A DNA stretch of 64,000 bases from Montifringilla adamsi (Eukaryota; Chordata; Aves; Passeriformes; Passeridae). Positions 26,401-36,685 of the stretch are shown in pieces. The first letter of the stretch is position 1. Each line of letters opens with the position of its first letter. The notes beneath the pieces are model-generated. The model had not been told where the DNA came from. It made no database searches and worked only from the letters and a program-made list of their open reading frames with translations. A program made the position numbers and the translations under genes. The stretch is from NCBI GenBank assembly GCA_017590115.1, contig JAGGNK010013670.1, positions 2,787,343 through 2,851,342 on the forward strand, written 5' to 3'.

Positions 26401-29400
26401 TGCTTTCTGAGACCCATCTGTTAGCTCTGCTGTCCCTGCATCTTCCTGGGTTTTGATAAACAAGCAATAATTGCCAGCACAGCAGGAGAAGGTGATTTTG
26501 AAGCAGATAATGTTGTTCCCATGTTTGTTCTCATGAGTGCCCATAAGCAGCTGCAGCACAGTCATCAACATGAGAGTCTTGCCGCCCTTGGAGAGTTCTC
26601 TTCGTTTTTTATATTGATGGATATTTTACTTTCTAAGCCTACCTCTGCTCTTCCTTTGTAGAGAAGACACCCTCAAAAATGAGGAATTCCCCTAGAAAGG
26701 GAAAATGCAATGCCTGTAGCCACAAAAGGGATGGCATTTGTCTTGGAACCCATTTCCCCAGTCCTGAAGGAGGGAGTCAGCTGCTTTATACTATTCATTT
26801 TTTTTCTTAAATGTGCCCTTTATTGCATTATACTTCTCTTTCTATCACTTGCAAATTCACTATTCAGGTCCTACCTTTTACCTGTAAAGCTCTAGTGAGA
26901 TCAAAGCAGGTTTGGGGGTTTTATAATTACTTTGTTTTTTCACAGCTGGTGTGAACCGTTCACAGCTGATAGGTCATGTGTGTAAAGAGTAAAAGCAAAT
27001 ATTATTTCAGATAGCAAAGGTCAGAGTGTTATATATGTTTGTCTTATTTTTTTTAATATTAACTGTGCTGATAAGATATGCTAATAAAACACCATTTAAA
27101 AATCAATACTGTTAGCTTTGCCTCACATTTCTGCCCATTGTGTGGCCCCAGGTGTGCACTTTTTGTGCAGAGCACAAGGTGCAGAGTGCTTCTACATGTC
27201 AAGCCATATCTGGAGAGCTCAGCCCTGTCAGCTAAAATAGATCTGTAGCTGAAAACTTACACCACGCAATTGCCATGACTCTGCAGGCGGCTCCACCTTC
27301 TCAGAGTGCTCATCCTGCTGCCTCCAGGCCCCACAGATCCTGCTCCCAGCAGCTGGCAGGGTGTTAGAGGGGCCATCGGGTCTGCAGGTCTTCCTTATTG
27401 AAAGCAGTGTTTCAGTGTTTTTCTTTGCTACTTACTGCTTTCTTTATGTATGGCTTAAAAAGCCTTTTCCCCTGGACAGTGCTGTTCCAGTTGTCAAACC
27501 CTTCAATCCTTTGGAAGGTGCATTTTGTGCCTGACTTTTCTCTGGGTGTGCTGGCTGGGTTGGGTGCTTGTTGTCTTTAGGGTGGTTCTGTTGGCCAAGA
27601 CCCTGACCTAGATTTTGTCATGTTTTCTTTAACTTTGCTACCCAGATACCTTGACTTCTAGTGACATTCCTTGAGGAGTAAATGTATCTTGAACCCTTTC
27701 TCTAAATTCTTCCTTTCTTTAATTAAGGTAGTTCAGTACCTGTTGTCAGCAATTTAAAGTACTGTGCAAAAATGTGTTCTTCCCTTTGATCTGATCTTTT
27801 TTCTCCTGTGCATCTTCAGGTGGTTTTTGTTACTTAATTTTTATTTGACCTGAGTGTACTACTCAGGTCTTCCTGCCATGCTGTAGCTGTGGATATTTAA
27901 CCTGGTGATCAGGACTTGTGCTTGAGATGAAATCCCTTTGGGAGGCAATGTTGAGATGGGAACCTCCAGGTCTCTGGCATGTCCCCTGGGTGATACAGGG
28001 TCAGGCTGGAGGGAATCATGGTTACCAGCTCCCTCTAGAGAGAGCAAGGAAGAAGAGTTGCCTTTCCAGGTACTCTGCTCCTACTGCCTCATGTTCACAG
28101 GTGTCTTGCTCTCTTTCACCAGCATTTTGCTTCTGAAGAGGCTGGAGCTGTGTCTGGGGTGTAATTTGGAACTTCGGTTCTTCCTTCATGGTCAGTGCTT
28201 TGATCTGCACTCTGCCTGAGAAGGGAGCACAGTGCACCAGCTGCCTTGGGACAGGAGTCATTTCCAAGGGGCAGAGAGGGGGAGGACTCCTCCTCTGGTG
28301 GCAAACTAGGATGGGTCCTACAGATCAAACTGTTTGCACATCTGTCCTGGAGAAAACATTTGCAGGGTGACATATAATTTCTGTGCTGTTAAGGGGGTCA
28401 GGCATTTTGCAGGGAGTGAAGGAGCACTGTGTTTCATGGAGATGGGTCTGTGCAGGTCACAGCCAGCTGGCCAGAGCTGGCCGGGACTGCTTCCTCCTCT
28501 TCTGTCCAGTGCTGAGGAAGCAGACAGAGAGACCCACTGAGCATCACTGGGGCTGGCTAGGGGAGTGTGGTTAAAAACATTGATAACTATGTATTTTCTC
28601 ATTATCTTACATAGAGGAAAAGAGTCAAACAGCTTCTTGCACTGCAGTGGTCAGGGTACTGGGAAGAATGATGAAGGGGAGGCAGTGGAGAGTCCTGCCT
28701 CAAAAGTCCTGTTCCCTGTGGTGGAGGTGTCCTGGTGTTTTCCTTCTAAACCAGAAGAGTTTGCTGTATGCTTGTTTTAAGATTATTTTCTTCCTTTCCA
28801 AATGACTTTTGTTCACACATCATCAGAGTTGACTGCTGTTACTCCATCATCCTATTGGAAAATGGAACATTTTTCTTGTTATTTCTCATGGGCTTTTTCC
28901 TCAGTTTTATTAAAAGCCTCACCAGAAAGACACAAGCACTTATATTTCCACTGAGTTCTTGAGAGTGTCCAGTGAATCCAGGTATTGTACTCTTGGCCTT
29001 AAATGCCTTGTAGAGGAGACAGTTCCTTCTTCAGTTTACTTGAGATGAATTATACTGGCTTCTTGCAGCAACTTAGGGATAATTTATTTTTCCCTCAGTC
29101 CTCTTACCACTTTTCAAGAGCTGCCAGTGTCTTGGAGTTTATGTAGAGTTCAGACACACTTTTTCTGCCAGATGTAACTTTACTTTTGATGTTCTTTTCT
29201 GCCAGTGACAGTCACTCTGAGATTTTTTGCATCTTCTATTACAAGAGGCTTTTCTTGCAGTAAGCATGAAAAAAAACACCATGAATAATACAGACTGCTA
29301 TGGCTAAGTCTCCTCACAAGGCTGCATAAGAAACCACCACAAACAGACTGGTAGCTCTCTTCCTCTTTTGGTGGGTGTGTTCTCCTGTCACCCACCATGG

Positions 29401-29903
29401 CCTTCCCACCCAATTTACAGGTCCCAGTCCTGTAGGGTGCCCCGAGAGCCTCATGGAGCCCTTAGGCAGCCACATAAATCCATCAGCACAGGCACCTTGC
29501 ACGAGTCTGCTCCTGGCATGCAAGCGCTTCACCAGCAAAAGGAAGGGAAAGGAGGGGACAGGAAGAGCAGAGAGAAAGAGAAACCCCAAAATAATTGGCT
29601 TCCCACCAGCAGCCACCACACAACAGCAAACCCTCTGCATCTCAGTGTTTGCACTGGGGGTACCATGGGTGAACAGGGCTGTCCTTGTACCTGGAGCCCT
29701 TTCTCAGTGAACTTCAGGTGTAAGCAAAAAACAAGCAAAGTGTCTGCCTCCTTGGGACTGGTCTGGCTTTGTCTCCTGCCTCTCTTTTCCTTGTCACCCC
29801 TTTTGCTGGAACATGACCTTTCTTTGTTTTTTTTCAGGTACCTGAAGAAAATATAAATGGTGTGGTCAATGCACTCCAAGTCAGTCAAGCTGAAAAGCAT
29901 TAG
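20270..29903 (+). CDS. CASTOR2: CASTOR2 (GATS-like 2), 3' seven coding exons, 5' partial
   Basis: CASTOR2 is a cytosolic ACT-domain protein that binds GATOR2 and so restrains amino-acid signalling to mTORC1. Its paralogue CASTOR1 is the arginine sensor, while CASTOR2 is reported to bind arginine poorly or not at all. Seven exons join in phase: 20270-20463, 21241-21373, 22659-22782, 23344-23454, 24833-24915, 25823-25917 and 29838-29903. Together they give 267 complete residues plus one split codon, matching human residues about 62-329. The product reads ELPSSEHLSVADATWLALNV at its start and ends in NGVVNALQVSQAEKH-stop. That C-terminus, and the segment VVNGETVAADDFGVTNGFVK, are CASTOR2-type; CASTOR1 has a different tail. 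ACT-domain segments run through IAKSVIAPLADQNISVFML and ECGIVAQISEPLAAADIPAY. The first two coding exons (about 62 residues) were not found and probably lie left of the window. Confidence 0.96.
21241..21373 (+). CDS. CASTOR2: CASTOR2 coding exon 4
   Basis: Acceptor CCTCTTCAG, donor GTAAGG. It encodes VRERDLPFVMHTLAAEFTIL through TNGFVKPKL plus one base of a Val codon. 133 nt = 44 codons + 1. Confidence 0.96.
22659..22782 (+). CDS. CASTOR2: CASTOR2 coding exon 5
   Basis: Acceptor CTCTTTCAG follows a short GTGTGTCTGTGTGTGTC tract, and the donor is GTAGGT. It encodes QRPVIHPLSSPSNMFCVTSL through LLMDVMFYSN. 124 nt = 2 + 40 codons + 2. Human has Arg where this gene has Met in SPSN-M-FCV, as far as I recall. 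Confidence 0.95.
23344..23454 (+). CDS. CASTOR2: CASTOR2 coding exon 6
   Basis: Acceptor TTTCTCCAG, donor GTGAGC. It encodes VKDSVVGNEDSGHIRFFSFS through YISLVMDVQTQQ. The loop VVGNED is the most diverged stretch relative to remembered human sequence, and the FSFSLIEGYISLVMD core is conserved. 111 nt = 1 + 36 codons + 2. Confidence 0.96.
24001..24017. repeat. (TG)n dinucleotide repeat in CASTOR2 intron 6
   Basis: Eight uninterrupted TG units followed by TCTGCAG. Confidence 0.9.
24833..24915 (+). CDS. CASTOR2: CASTOR2 coding exon 7
   Basis: The acceptor follows a long T tract ending TTTTACAG, and the donor is GTAAGT. It encodes FPNNLLFTSASGELWKMVRI then GGQPLGF. The SGELWKMVRIGGQPLGF motif is shared by CASTOR1 and CASTOR2. 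83 nt = 1 + 27 codons + 1. Confidence 0.96.
25550..25747. repeat. Diverged 99-bp tandem duplication in CASTOR2 intron 7
   Basis: 25550-25648 and 25649-25747 are direct copies beginning TATTGTTGTGG and ending ACAAACTTCTCCAT. They differ at about ten positions (for example TCTATAAACTTAATTTTG versus CCCAAAAACTTGATTCTG), so this duplication is older than those at 1777 and 6269. It ends 75 bp before CASTOR2 exon 8. Confidence 0.92.
25823..25917 (+). CDS. CASTOR2: CASTOR2 coding exon 8
   Basis: Acceptor CTCCCCACAG, donor GTGAGT. It encodes (D)ECGIVAQISEPLAAADIPA through YYISTFKFDHAL, the last ACT-domain segment and the most conserved part of the family. 95 nt = 2 + 31 codons. A diverged 99-bp tandem duplication ends only 75 bp upstream. 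Confidence 0.97.
29838..29903 (+). CDS. CASTOR2: CASTOR2 last coding exon (exon 9) with stop
   Basis: Acceptor TTTTTTCAG at 29829-29837. It encodes VPEENINGVVNALQVSQAEK-H and the stop TAG at 29901-29903. 66 nt = 22 codons including the stop. The sequence matches the CASTOR2 rather than the CASTOR1 C-terminus. Confidence 0.97.
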   Translation, partial: VPEENINGVVNALQVSQAEKH

Positions 29904-29941
29904 AAATCTTCTGAGCTGGTTCCAGATGCTTTTTATTATTC

Positions 29942-29970
29942 TAATAATAATAATAATTATTATTATTATT
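29942..29970. repeat. Self-complementary (TAA)n(TTA)n tract in the CASTOR2 3' UTR
   Basis: Five TAA units are followed directly by about five TTA units, so the tract is a palindrome with 14-base arms. It starts 38 bases after the CASTOR2 stop codon and would fold into an A-U hairpin in the mRNA. Confidence 0.9.
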
Positions 29971-30071
29971 CTTTTTTTCTCACAGTATTTCTTGAAAAAT
30001 CTGATTACAGAGAGTGACATGAAAAGAGACTGTGGAAAGTTGAGCAGAAACAGCTCCAATAAGCCTTTGTT

Positions 30072-30136
30072 TTAATTATTATTATTATTATTATTATTAT
30101 TGTTATTATTATTATTATTATTATTGTTATTTTATT
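30072..30136. repeat. (ATT)n microsatellite in the CASTOR2 3' UTR
   Basis: About 20 ATT units with two TTG interruptions, ending in TTTTATTAAAT. It is complementary to the TAA half of the tract at 29942. Confidence 0.95.
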
Positions 30137-30878
30137 AAATTTATGAATGAGGGGCAGGAGGAGAGGGAGTTTGTATGGTTTCCTGATGTTCAGCTCCGAG
30201 GTGAAGTGAACCCTGGCTGTGCTCAGTGTGGAAGGAGCTGCCCGGGGACACCTGGGGACACCCAGGGACACCCAGCACGGATGGCCCTGGGCACACTGTG
30301 AGAGCAGTGGGGTGGGCCAAGAGCAGATGGACAGGCTGCTGTCTCAGAGAGCCCTGAACACCAGAAACAAAGTGAAATACGGAATTAAACAGAAAAGACG
30401 TCGCATAGTACTGGCTTGTCTCCTTGCATCAGAGTTCTGAGGCCTGTCCATCACTGCCTGTGTTGAGATAGGATGCAGAGGGTTCTGTTTCCGCTGACAG
30501 AACAATTTGGTGTTGGAAAAGAGGAAAATATCCAATTGTTTGACATTTCCCTTTTTCTTTCTCCCTGTTGTCAAAGCCTGGCTCCTCTGAGAAAGCCTGG
30601 GCAGGGGGAGCTCAGCTCTGGCCAGCTCCTGGCAGGTGGTGTCACCCAGACTTGTGTCTGCATGGAAACTTGGCTGGTTTGGGTCAATTTTTTCCAGTCA
30701 CTCCCTCACTGTTCTGAGTATTCTCCTGCCATATCCCCTCCTCCAGGACAGCTGTTGTCCCCTTATCCCACATCAGAGCCTTCCCCCAGCCCTTGTTCCT
30801 CAGGGCCAGCAAGAGGAGGAAGGGCTCTTTTCTCCTGTCCCCTCAGGCTTTTTCCCATCCAGTGTGCACACATGGGGA

Positions 30879-30884
30879 AATAAA
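30879..30884 (+). promoter_or_regulatory. CASTOR2: Candidate proximal poly(A) signal of CASTOR2
   Basis: The first AATAAA after the stop codon that is not part of a simple repeat, 976 bases downstream of the stop. Use is inferred. Confidence 0.45.
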
Positions 30885-33539
30885 GGATTGCCCAGGATCC
30901 CTGGGTAGCTGCTCTTGCACATCCAGGCCACCTTGGCCAAGAGGCGCAGCAGGTTCCCTCTGCTAGGGCCAGGAGGGTGCCTGAGTCTTGTGGGGACCCT
31001 CCTGCAGTTTTTCATCACACAGGTGGAAATTGCTACTGCCTGGGGAAAGTAAAGTGGTGCTGAAAATGCCTAAAACCTGCTGGCATCTGGTCCTGCACAG
31101 GAAGATGATGGTGCTTTTGCCATGGGGAAGCAGTAGTGTGTTTTCTCTGGCTTGTACCACGGCTGAGGGCCAGCAGGAGCCTGGCATCAAGGCCCACAGT
31201 GGCACCTGTGTCCAGGTTGTGCCATGGCCACTGCCAGCACTGTGGAGGACAGCAGAGAGCAGTGCTGGGAGAGAAGTGTTACCCAGGGTGTGGGTGCCAG
31301 CACTCTGCTCCACTGTGACATGCAACGAGGGCTGGTGAGAGGAGAAGCTGTCTGCAGAGGACCTTGCTCTTGTGATTACCAGCCCCAGCTTATCTTGCAT
31401 TTCTTAACTTCTTCCACTTCAGGCTTGACATAAAGAATTTGCAGATCTTGCCTTTTTCCCGAGGGCTTTCCAGCCATGCTTCAGAGACAGCCTCTGGCAG
31501 GATTTTCCTGAGGCTGTGCCATATACAGCTGTGAGCCAGGGTTTAATCTGGAGGCAGTAAGCAAACACCTGGGATCATGCCATGGGCATGGTTTTTGCTG
31601 GTGTGTAGGACAAGCAAATACACACACAGACAGAGCTGGTTAATTCGTTCTGCATTCACAGTACTGGAGGGCCAAGCAGTTATGGTTTCTGATGCTGCTG
31701 GACTCAAACTGAGTTTCAAATCTGATTTTTCACCAGTGGGATGTTTTGTGGCATGTAGACAAGGAGTCAGAGCATCCATGGAAAAAGCATAGATGACTTT
31801 CCTTGGTTGGCCCTACTGGAGGTGAAGCATCCCTGCTGAGGAACACTGGGGCACACGTTCATGTTTTACCAAACAGGATGTTCTGCTGTTCCTTTGCATG
31901 GGTTTTCAGAATTGTCCCATGATATATTTGTATTCATTCCAGATTTCTGGACTAAAGGTTTATTCTAGATACGGCACTGTGCATCTCTGGATGTTTGTTT
32001 GGAAAGATGCTTTGGTCTCCTGCCACAAGGACAGGCACAGTGCAGTGCTGAAAGCCTCTGGAGATGTTTGCTGTGGCTCTGCCCTGTGCTGGGGCACTGA
32101 ACTGGGCTGGAGTGGGCAGCAAGGCCAGAGGTGGATTTTCACCCCAGATGTTGTCAGAGGGTTGGGGGGAGTGGGATGTTGAGTTGCTGTTCAGCTGCTG
32201 AGTTGCCAGCCAAGGTTTCTGCTCAGCTGAGTTGAGGCTGAGTTTTAGCTGTGTGCATGGATGGTGCCATCATGCCAGAGTCATCAGGACAGGCTGCCTT
32301 CTGCTCTGGGGTTTTGCCAGCCTTTGGGAAATGCCAGGTTTGGCATCAGAGAGTACCAAGTGTTGCTGTGCATGTGCCAGTGCTGCTTCCAAAGGACTTC
32401 AACCTGGATAGGAAGGAAGTAACTTGAAACAAGCAACAACTTTACTGAGCCTTAAATGAAAACAACAACAACAAAAAAAATTAGTTTTAATTTTCTAACA
32501 TTGCACTCAGGCTATTTTAGAGGCTGATTTTTGTAATTTAATTTTTTTTCCCAAGGGACTCAGCCTTATATTTGTGAAATCTGTAGAAAGATCTGTGGTA
32601 TTTCAAACCTTCCAAAGGAAGGTTGAATGTCCCAACATGGGAGAGTTGGCCTGAAAAATTCACAGGATGTAAAATGCTGTTGAGGGACTCTGACACTGCC
32701 ACCATCCTTGGCTTCACCTTTTATTTCCTTTTATCTTTTTGTCCTGACATCCAAGAAGATTGCTTCAGACAACTTGATGCTTTCCCTTTAATATTCCTTT
32801 CATATTTTTTCTGGTGGGAGCTGAGATACTCCAAATGTGGCCATAATTGGTGGAACCTTGTTCCTGCACCAGCCTGCAGTCAGGATTAATGCAGGCTTGC
32901 ACAGTAGTGCTGCATGTGAGACCTACACTGCAGGAAGGGCTCTGTAGGGGCTTCATTAAATATTTTCGTAGTAATAATGATACCACCACAGTACTGACAC
33001 CCCAGTGCTTAGTGAACCCAAAGTAGGGGGGCTCTTAAAGCTGCTCCACAGCTCCCACTCTCAGCACACAGCCTTTGAAGTGGGGAAGAAGACTTTTCCT
33101 TTTTTTAAAGGAAGACTCTTTTCCTTTTTTTCCTTATGATAATACATCTGAGTATCCCTGACATTTTGCTGTTGAGTACTGTGTGGATAAAGGAGGAACA
33201 TGTCTCAGTGGGACACCCTTGGGCTGGGTTCCTGGATTACCTGCAGCTGCCCTCAGCATCCCTGCTCAGCTCTCTGGGCAGTTCCACCTGGCCATGGCTG
33301 TTGTAGTGAGGGATTGCCTCAATGCTGCAGGCCCCTCCCCATGCCCTCTCTCCTCACAAAATTCACCAAACAGCAAAATGTAAAAGTGTTTCCAGCCCTG
33401 CAGAAAGGGATAGGCTTTCTCCAAGGCCTTTATTTTGTTAGAAGCCTCAGCCTTTCCAGGCTGTGTTATTAGAGTTTTGTCCTTCTCCCTCAACCCAATT
33501 AGAATGTGACTACAAATTCCTTTCTACTGAGCAAGTGTG

Positions 33540-33770
33540 TGCATATATATACATCCTGTTTCCATAGAAATCCACAGTGTATCCCTACTGCACACCTATA
33601 AATACCCATGTTTGTCTCTAGGGTGGTATCCTGTACATGGTGTGTGCACTCAGGCACTATAGGCTCACACACATATACAGTGCATGTGTGTGTACTCTGG
33701 GCACACACCCTTGTGTGTGCATCTATGTAGTGAGTTCTGTATACACACATTTATTCACCATGTATTTTTA
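33540..33770. repeat. Alternating purine-pyrimidine (CA/TG/TA) low-complexity region
   Basis: Many short runs such as GTGTGCATATATATACAT, CACACACATATACAGTGCAT, GTGTGTGTAC and GTATACACACAT occur within 230 bp. It is a degenerate microsatellite cluster. Such sequence can adopt Z-DNA, which is inference only. Confidence 0.6.
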
Positions 33771-36667
33771 AGTCAAGTAATGGGCGATATTAGTTCCGCT
33801 TTTGCTTTTTCTCTACATATGTTTAGTGAAGAGCAGCAGTGGAGTAGACCTGAAGCAAAGCTGGGGCTCCTCTGCTTGCTGGGAGCAGCATTGGATTTCC
33901 CTCCCTGCTTCAGAAAATTCTGTTCCTCTCCAGTTTGGTACCTCAAGCACAGAGACTGTAGGAAATCCACTCCTTTTCCTCTCTATATGATTTAGTTGCT
34001 GCCCTAAATTGCCTCAGCCTGTAAGTAGGGCTGGTCTGTTTGCACAGTGCCTGCCCAGACCCTGGCTGGGGTTTCCAGTGGGGTTCCAGCTCCTGCAGGC
34101 ACAGAGCTCTGCCTGCCTCCCCCAGCAGGGCAGGAGCTCCTCCAGGTTTCCTGCGGCTGGGGCTGGGCTAGGCTCTCTGCTCGAGCCTGGGGCATGTGCA
34201 AGATTTGATTTCCTGGTGGATTTGTCTGCAGTGGCAGCCCCTGGCTAGTGCAGGGCTCTGGTATTTGTTGGGGAATTCCCATTTGTTGGCCTGTGAGGAG
34301 CTGAAATCAGTGGCTTATTTTTAAATAGATGTAATTGTTGGAGGGTCTTTTCCTGTTAAAAGCAGAAGAACCCAGCTTGAACCCAGTCACTGGAAGTGTG
34401 TGGTCTTTGCATCTCACCACTGGAGATTTCTGCTGACCAGGAGTGCTGTTAGGGTCCATGGAGGGAAAGATGCTGCTTTCCTATTTCAGTTACACTTCAC
34501 TAAAGGGGGGTGGGAGGTGAGGGGTGCTGCCTTGCCACTGACCTTTTGGCACTTAGAAGCTGCTGATTTTTCAGGCTGTCCCCCCAAATGCACCCTTTCA
34601 CAGGTTTGTGCAGCCTTCACTTTCCAGGCATTGTTTGGAGTTTCTGCAATGCTGTGCTTTAGATGGCATGTATGAGCCTCCCTAATGGGGAGGGGCTTTA
34701 ATGGAAATATTTGGTTTTGCTGCAGCATAGAGACAGTGGCACCTGCAGTGGGTGACATAAGTAGACTCACCTAATGACAATGCCATTTAAAAAGCATACT
34801 CATCATACTGCTGCTCTGAAATGTGTTTTAAACTGCAAGTTCTCTGTTACCCTTCCCAGGGCACAGGCTGCTGGTCAGAGATGAATCAATCCTCCTCTCT
34901 CACTAAGAGCTTGTTTGTGTCAGGTCCTGCTTTGGGCTAGCACATGACACTGAGCAGGGATGTACTTTTTAAGATGTGCCATGCAGATTTGGGTGTGGGA
35001 ACTTCTAGGTTCTGCTGGGAGGTCCTGATGGCTTCAGCCAATCAAAGCATCCAGCAGAAGTGTATCAGGTTTTATTTCTCTGAAGCATGATGTTTTGTCC
35101 TGCCAGCACTGGGAGGAAATAAGGCAGTGCAGGATAAGGGAGTGTGTGGCAGAGGAGGTTGCTCAGGCTGCAGCCTAGCTCCCCAAGTACTCAGTTGTTT
35201 CCCTGGTGCTCTTGATGCTTTAAGGAATGTGTAGACCCCTGAGAGAGGCCAGGCAGGGAGCAGCTCTGCTCAGAGCTCTGCCATTGCACTGCATTTGCAG
35301 GATTTGCTGCCTTCAGGCATGAGCTGCTGACACATTCCCCCACTGGCTGCCCCACAAGTCTCACAGTGTCTGTGAGATGAGGGTTAGTGACTCTGACATC
35401 CTGTGAAGGTTGGGAAGCTGTCTGGGACATAAAAGGCTGAATTGCAGGTGCTTGATCAGAGCCTGCCTCTGAGAAGTGGTTTTCTGTCTTTTCTCAGCTT
35501 TGCTATACAAAACTTGAATTCTTTTTCTTACAAAGGGACCCCATCCCTGGTGTGAGCTGATGTTGCTGTGACTGCCTGGCTGCAGAAGGGCCAGGGCTTC
35601 AGGCCTTGCTGACCTGCAGCAGCCACGGGGTCAGCCCAGGCTCCTCTGTTCCAGAAGGCATCTAGGTCTGACTTGGCATCATCCCACACATCCGTTCTGT
35701 GGCAGTGCAGGGTCTGCAGAGATCCCTCTTAGTGACAGGCATGGGAAAGGTAGGGGAAGAACAGGGATAGGTGGAGTGCTGAGTGATGCAAAAGAATTAA
35801 TATGTTCATTTTTTGTTGTGCACATATGAAGATACTGAAGTTCTGCTTGTTGTTTTGAACACCAAAGCATTTTCTTTTTTCTTTTTGACTGAAACAGATC
35901 ACCCCACCCTGCCCAGCCTCCATGCTCAGCCCAGTATCCCAGAGGATGCATTTGTCCCAGTCACACCATCCCAGCAAGGGTGGGCAGCATGACCCCTCTA
36001 AACCCCCAGTACTTAAATATCTCTTGATGCTCAGCCTGTCCATTGGGGAAGACTCCCAGTAATCACTGTGTGTTTTGATGTAATGATGGTATTGGGTTCT
36101 GTGGCCAGAGGGGTTCCTTCCACCCTTGTGGTTTTCCCCATCCATACACCCACACAACTGTTCAGAGCACCAGGTCATCTGAACTCCTTAATTTAGAGGT
36201 CAGCAACATGAATGGGAGGTGCTGGGTCCTGCATTGGTACAGTCACTGCTCACTGAGCACAAGTGTTCCTGTCAGCACTGAATAATTGGTATTTTCTGTC
36301 AATGAAAAGGGAGAAATTCTTTGTTTGGCCTCAGGCTGAGCATTGCTGCTAATTCCTGAAAGAAGGTGTCCCCCAGCAGCATTCTGCTAAGGACAAGAAG
36401 TCATTTTTTTTGATGAGGATTTCTTCTCTCTCTGTTGCTTTGACTGTTGTGGACATCTCCAGTAAGCAGCTTAAGGCATCTCACTTACCTGTTCCAGTCC
36501 TGCCTGCAAACATTGGATTGGATTAAACTTTTATTATTTGCAGCAGTAAAACCCAGTAATCCTTTGCCAATAGTATTTAGAGGTTGTAGCAGGCACTGGG
36601 GTGTATTTACATTGGCTGAAATGTGCAAACCTGCCTCCAGATTTCCAGGCCTTCTCCCCATGAGTGC

Positions 36668-36685
36668 ATCTGTCTGTCTGTCTGC
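36668..36685. repeat. (TCTG)n short tandem repeat
   Basis: Four uninterrupted TCTG units. Confidence 0.85.

Larger units (their letters stand above)
20464..29837 (+). other. CASTOR2: CASTOR2 introns 3-8
   Basis: Six introns: 20464-21240, 21374-22658, 22783-23343, 23455-24832, 24916-25822 and 25918-29837. Splice sites are all GT/AG. Besides a (TG)n run at 24001-24017 and a 99-bp tandem duplication at 25550-25747, no structured element was recognised. The 3.9-kb last intron shows nothing I can name. Confidence 0.85.

Noticed and set aside
30005..30271. An isoleucine-rich open frame.
   Set aside because: It is the (ATT)n microsatellite read on the minus strand.
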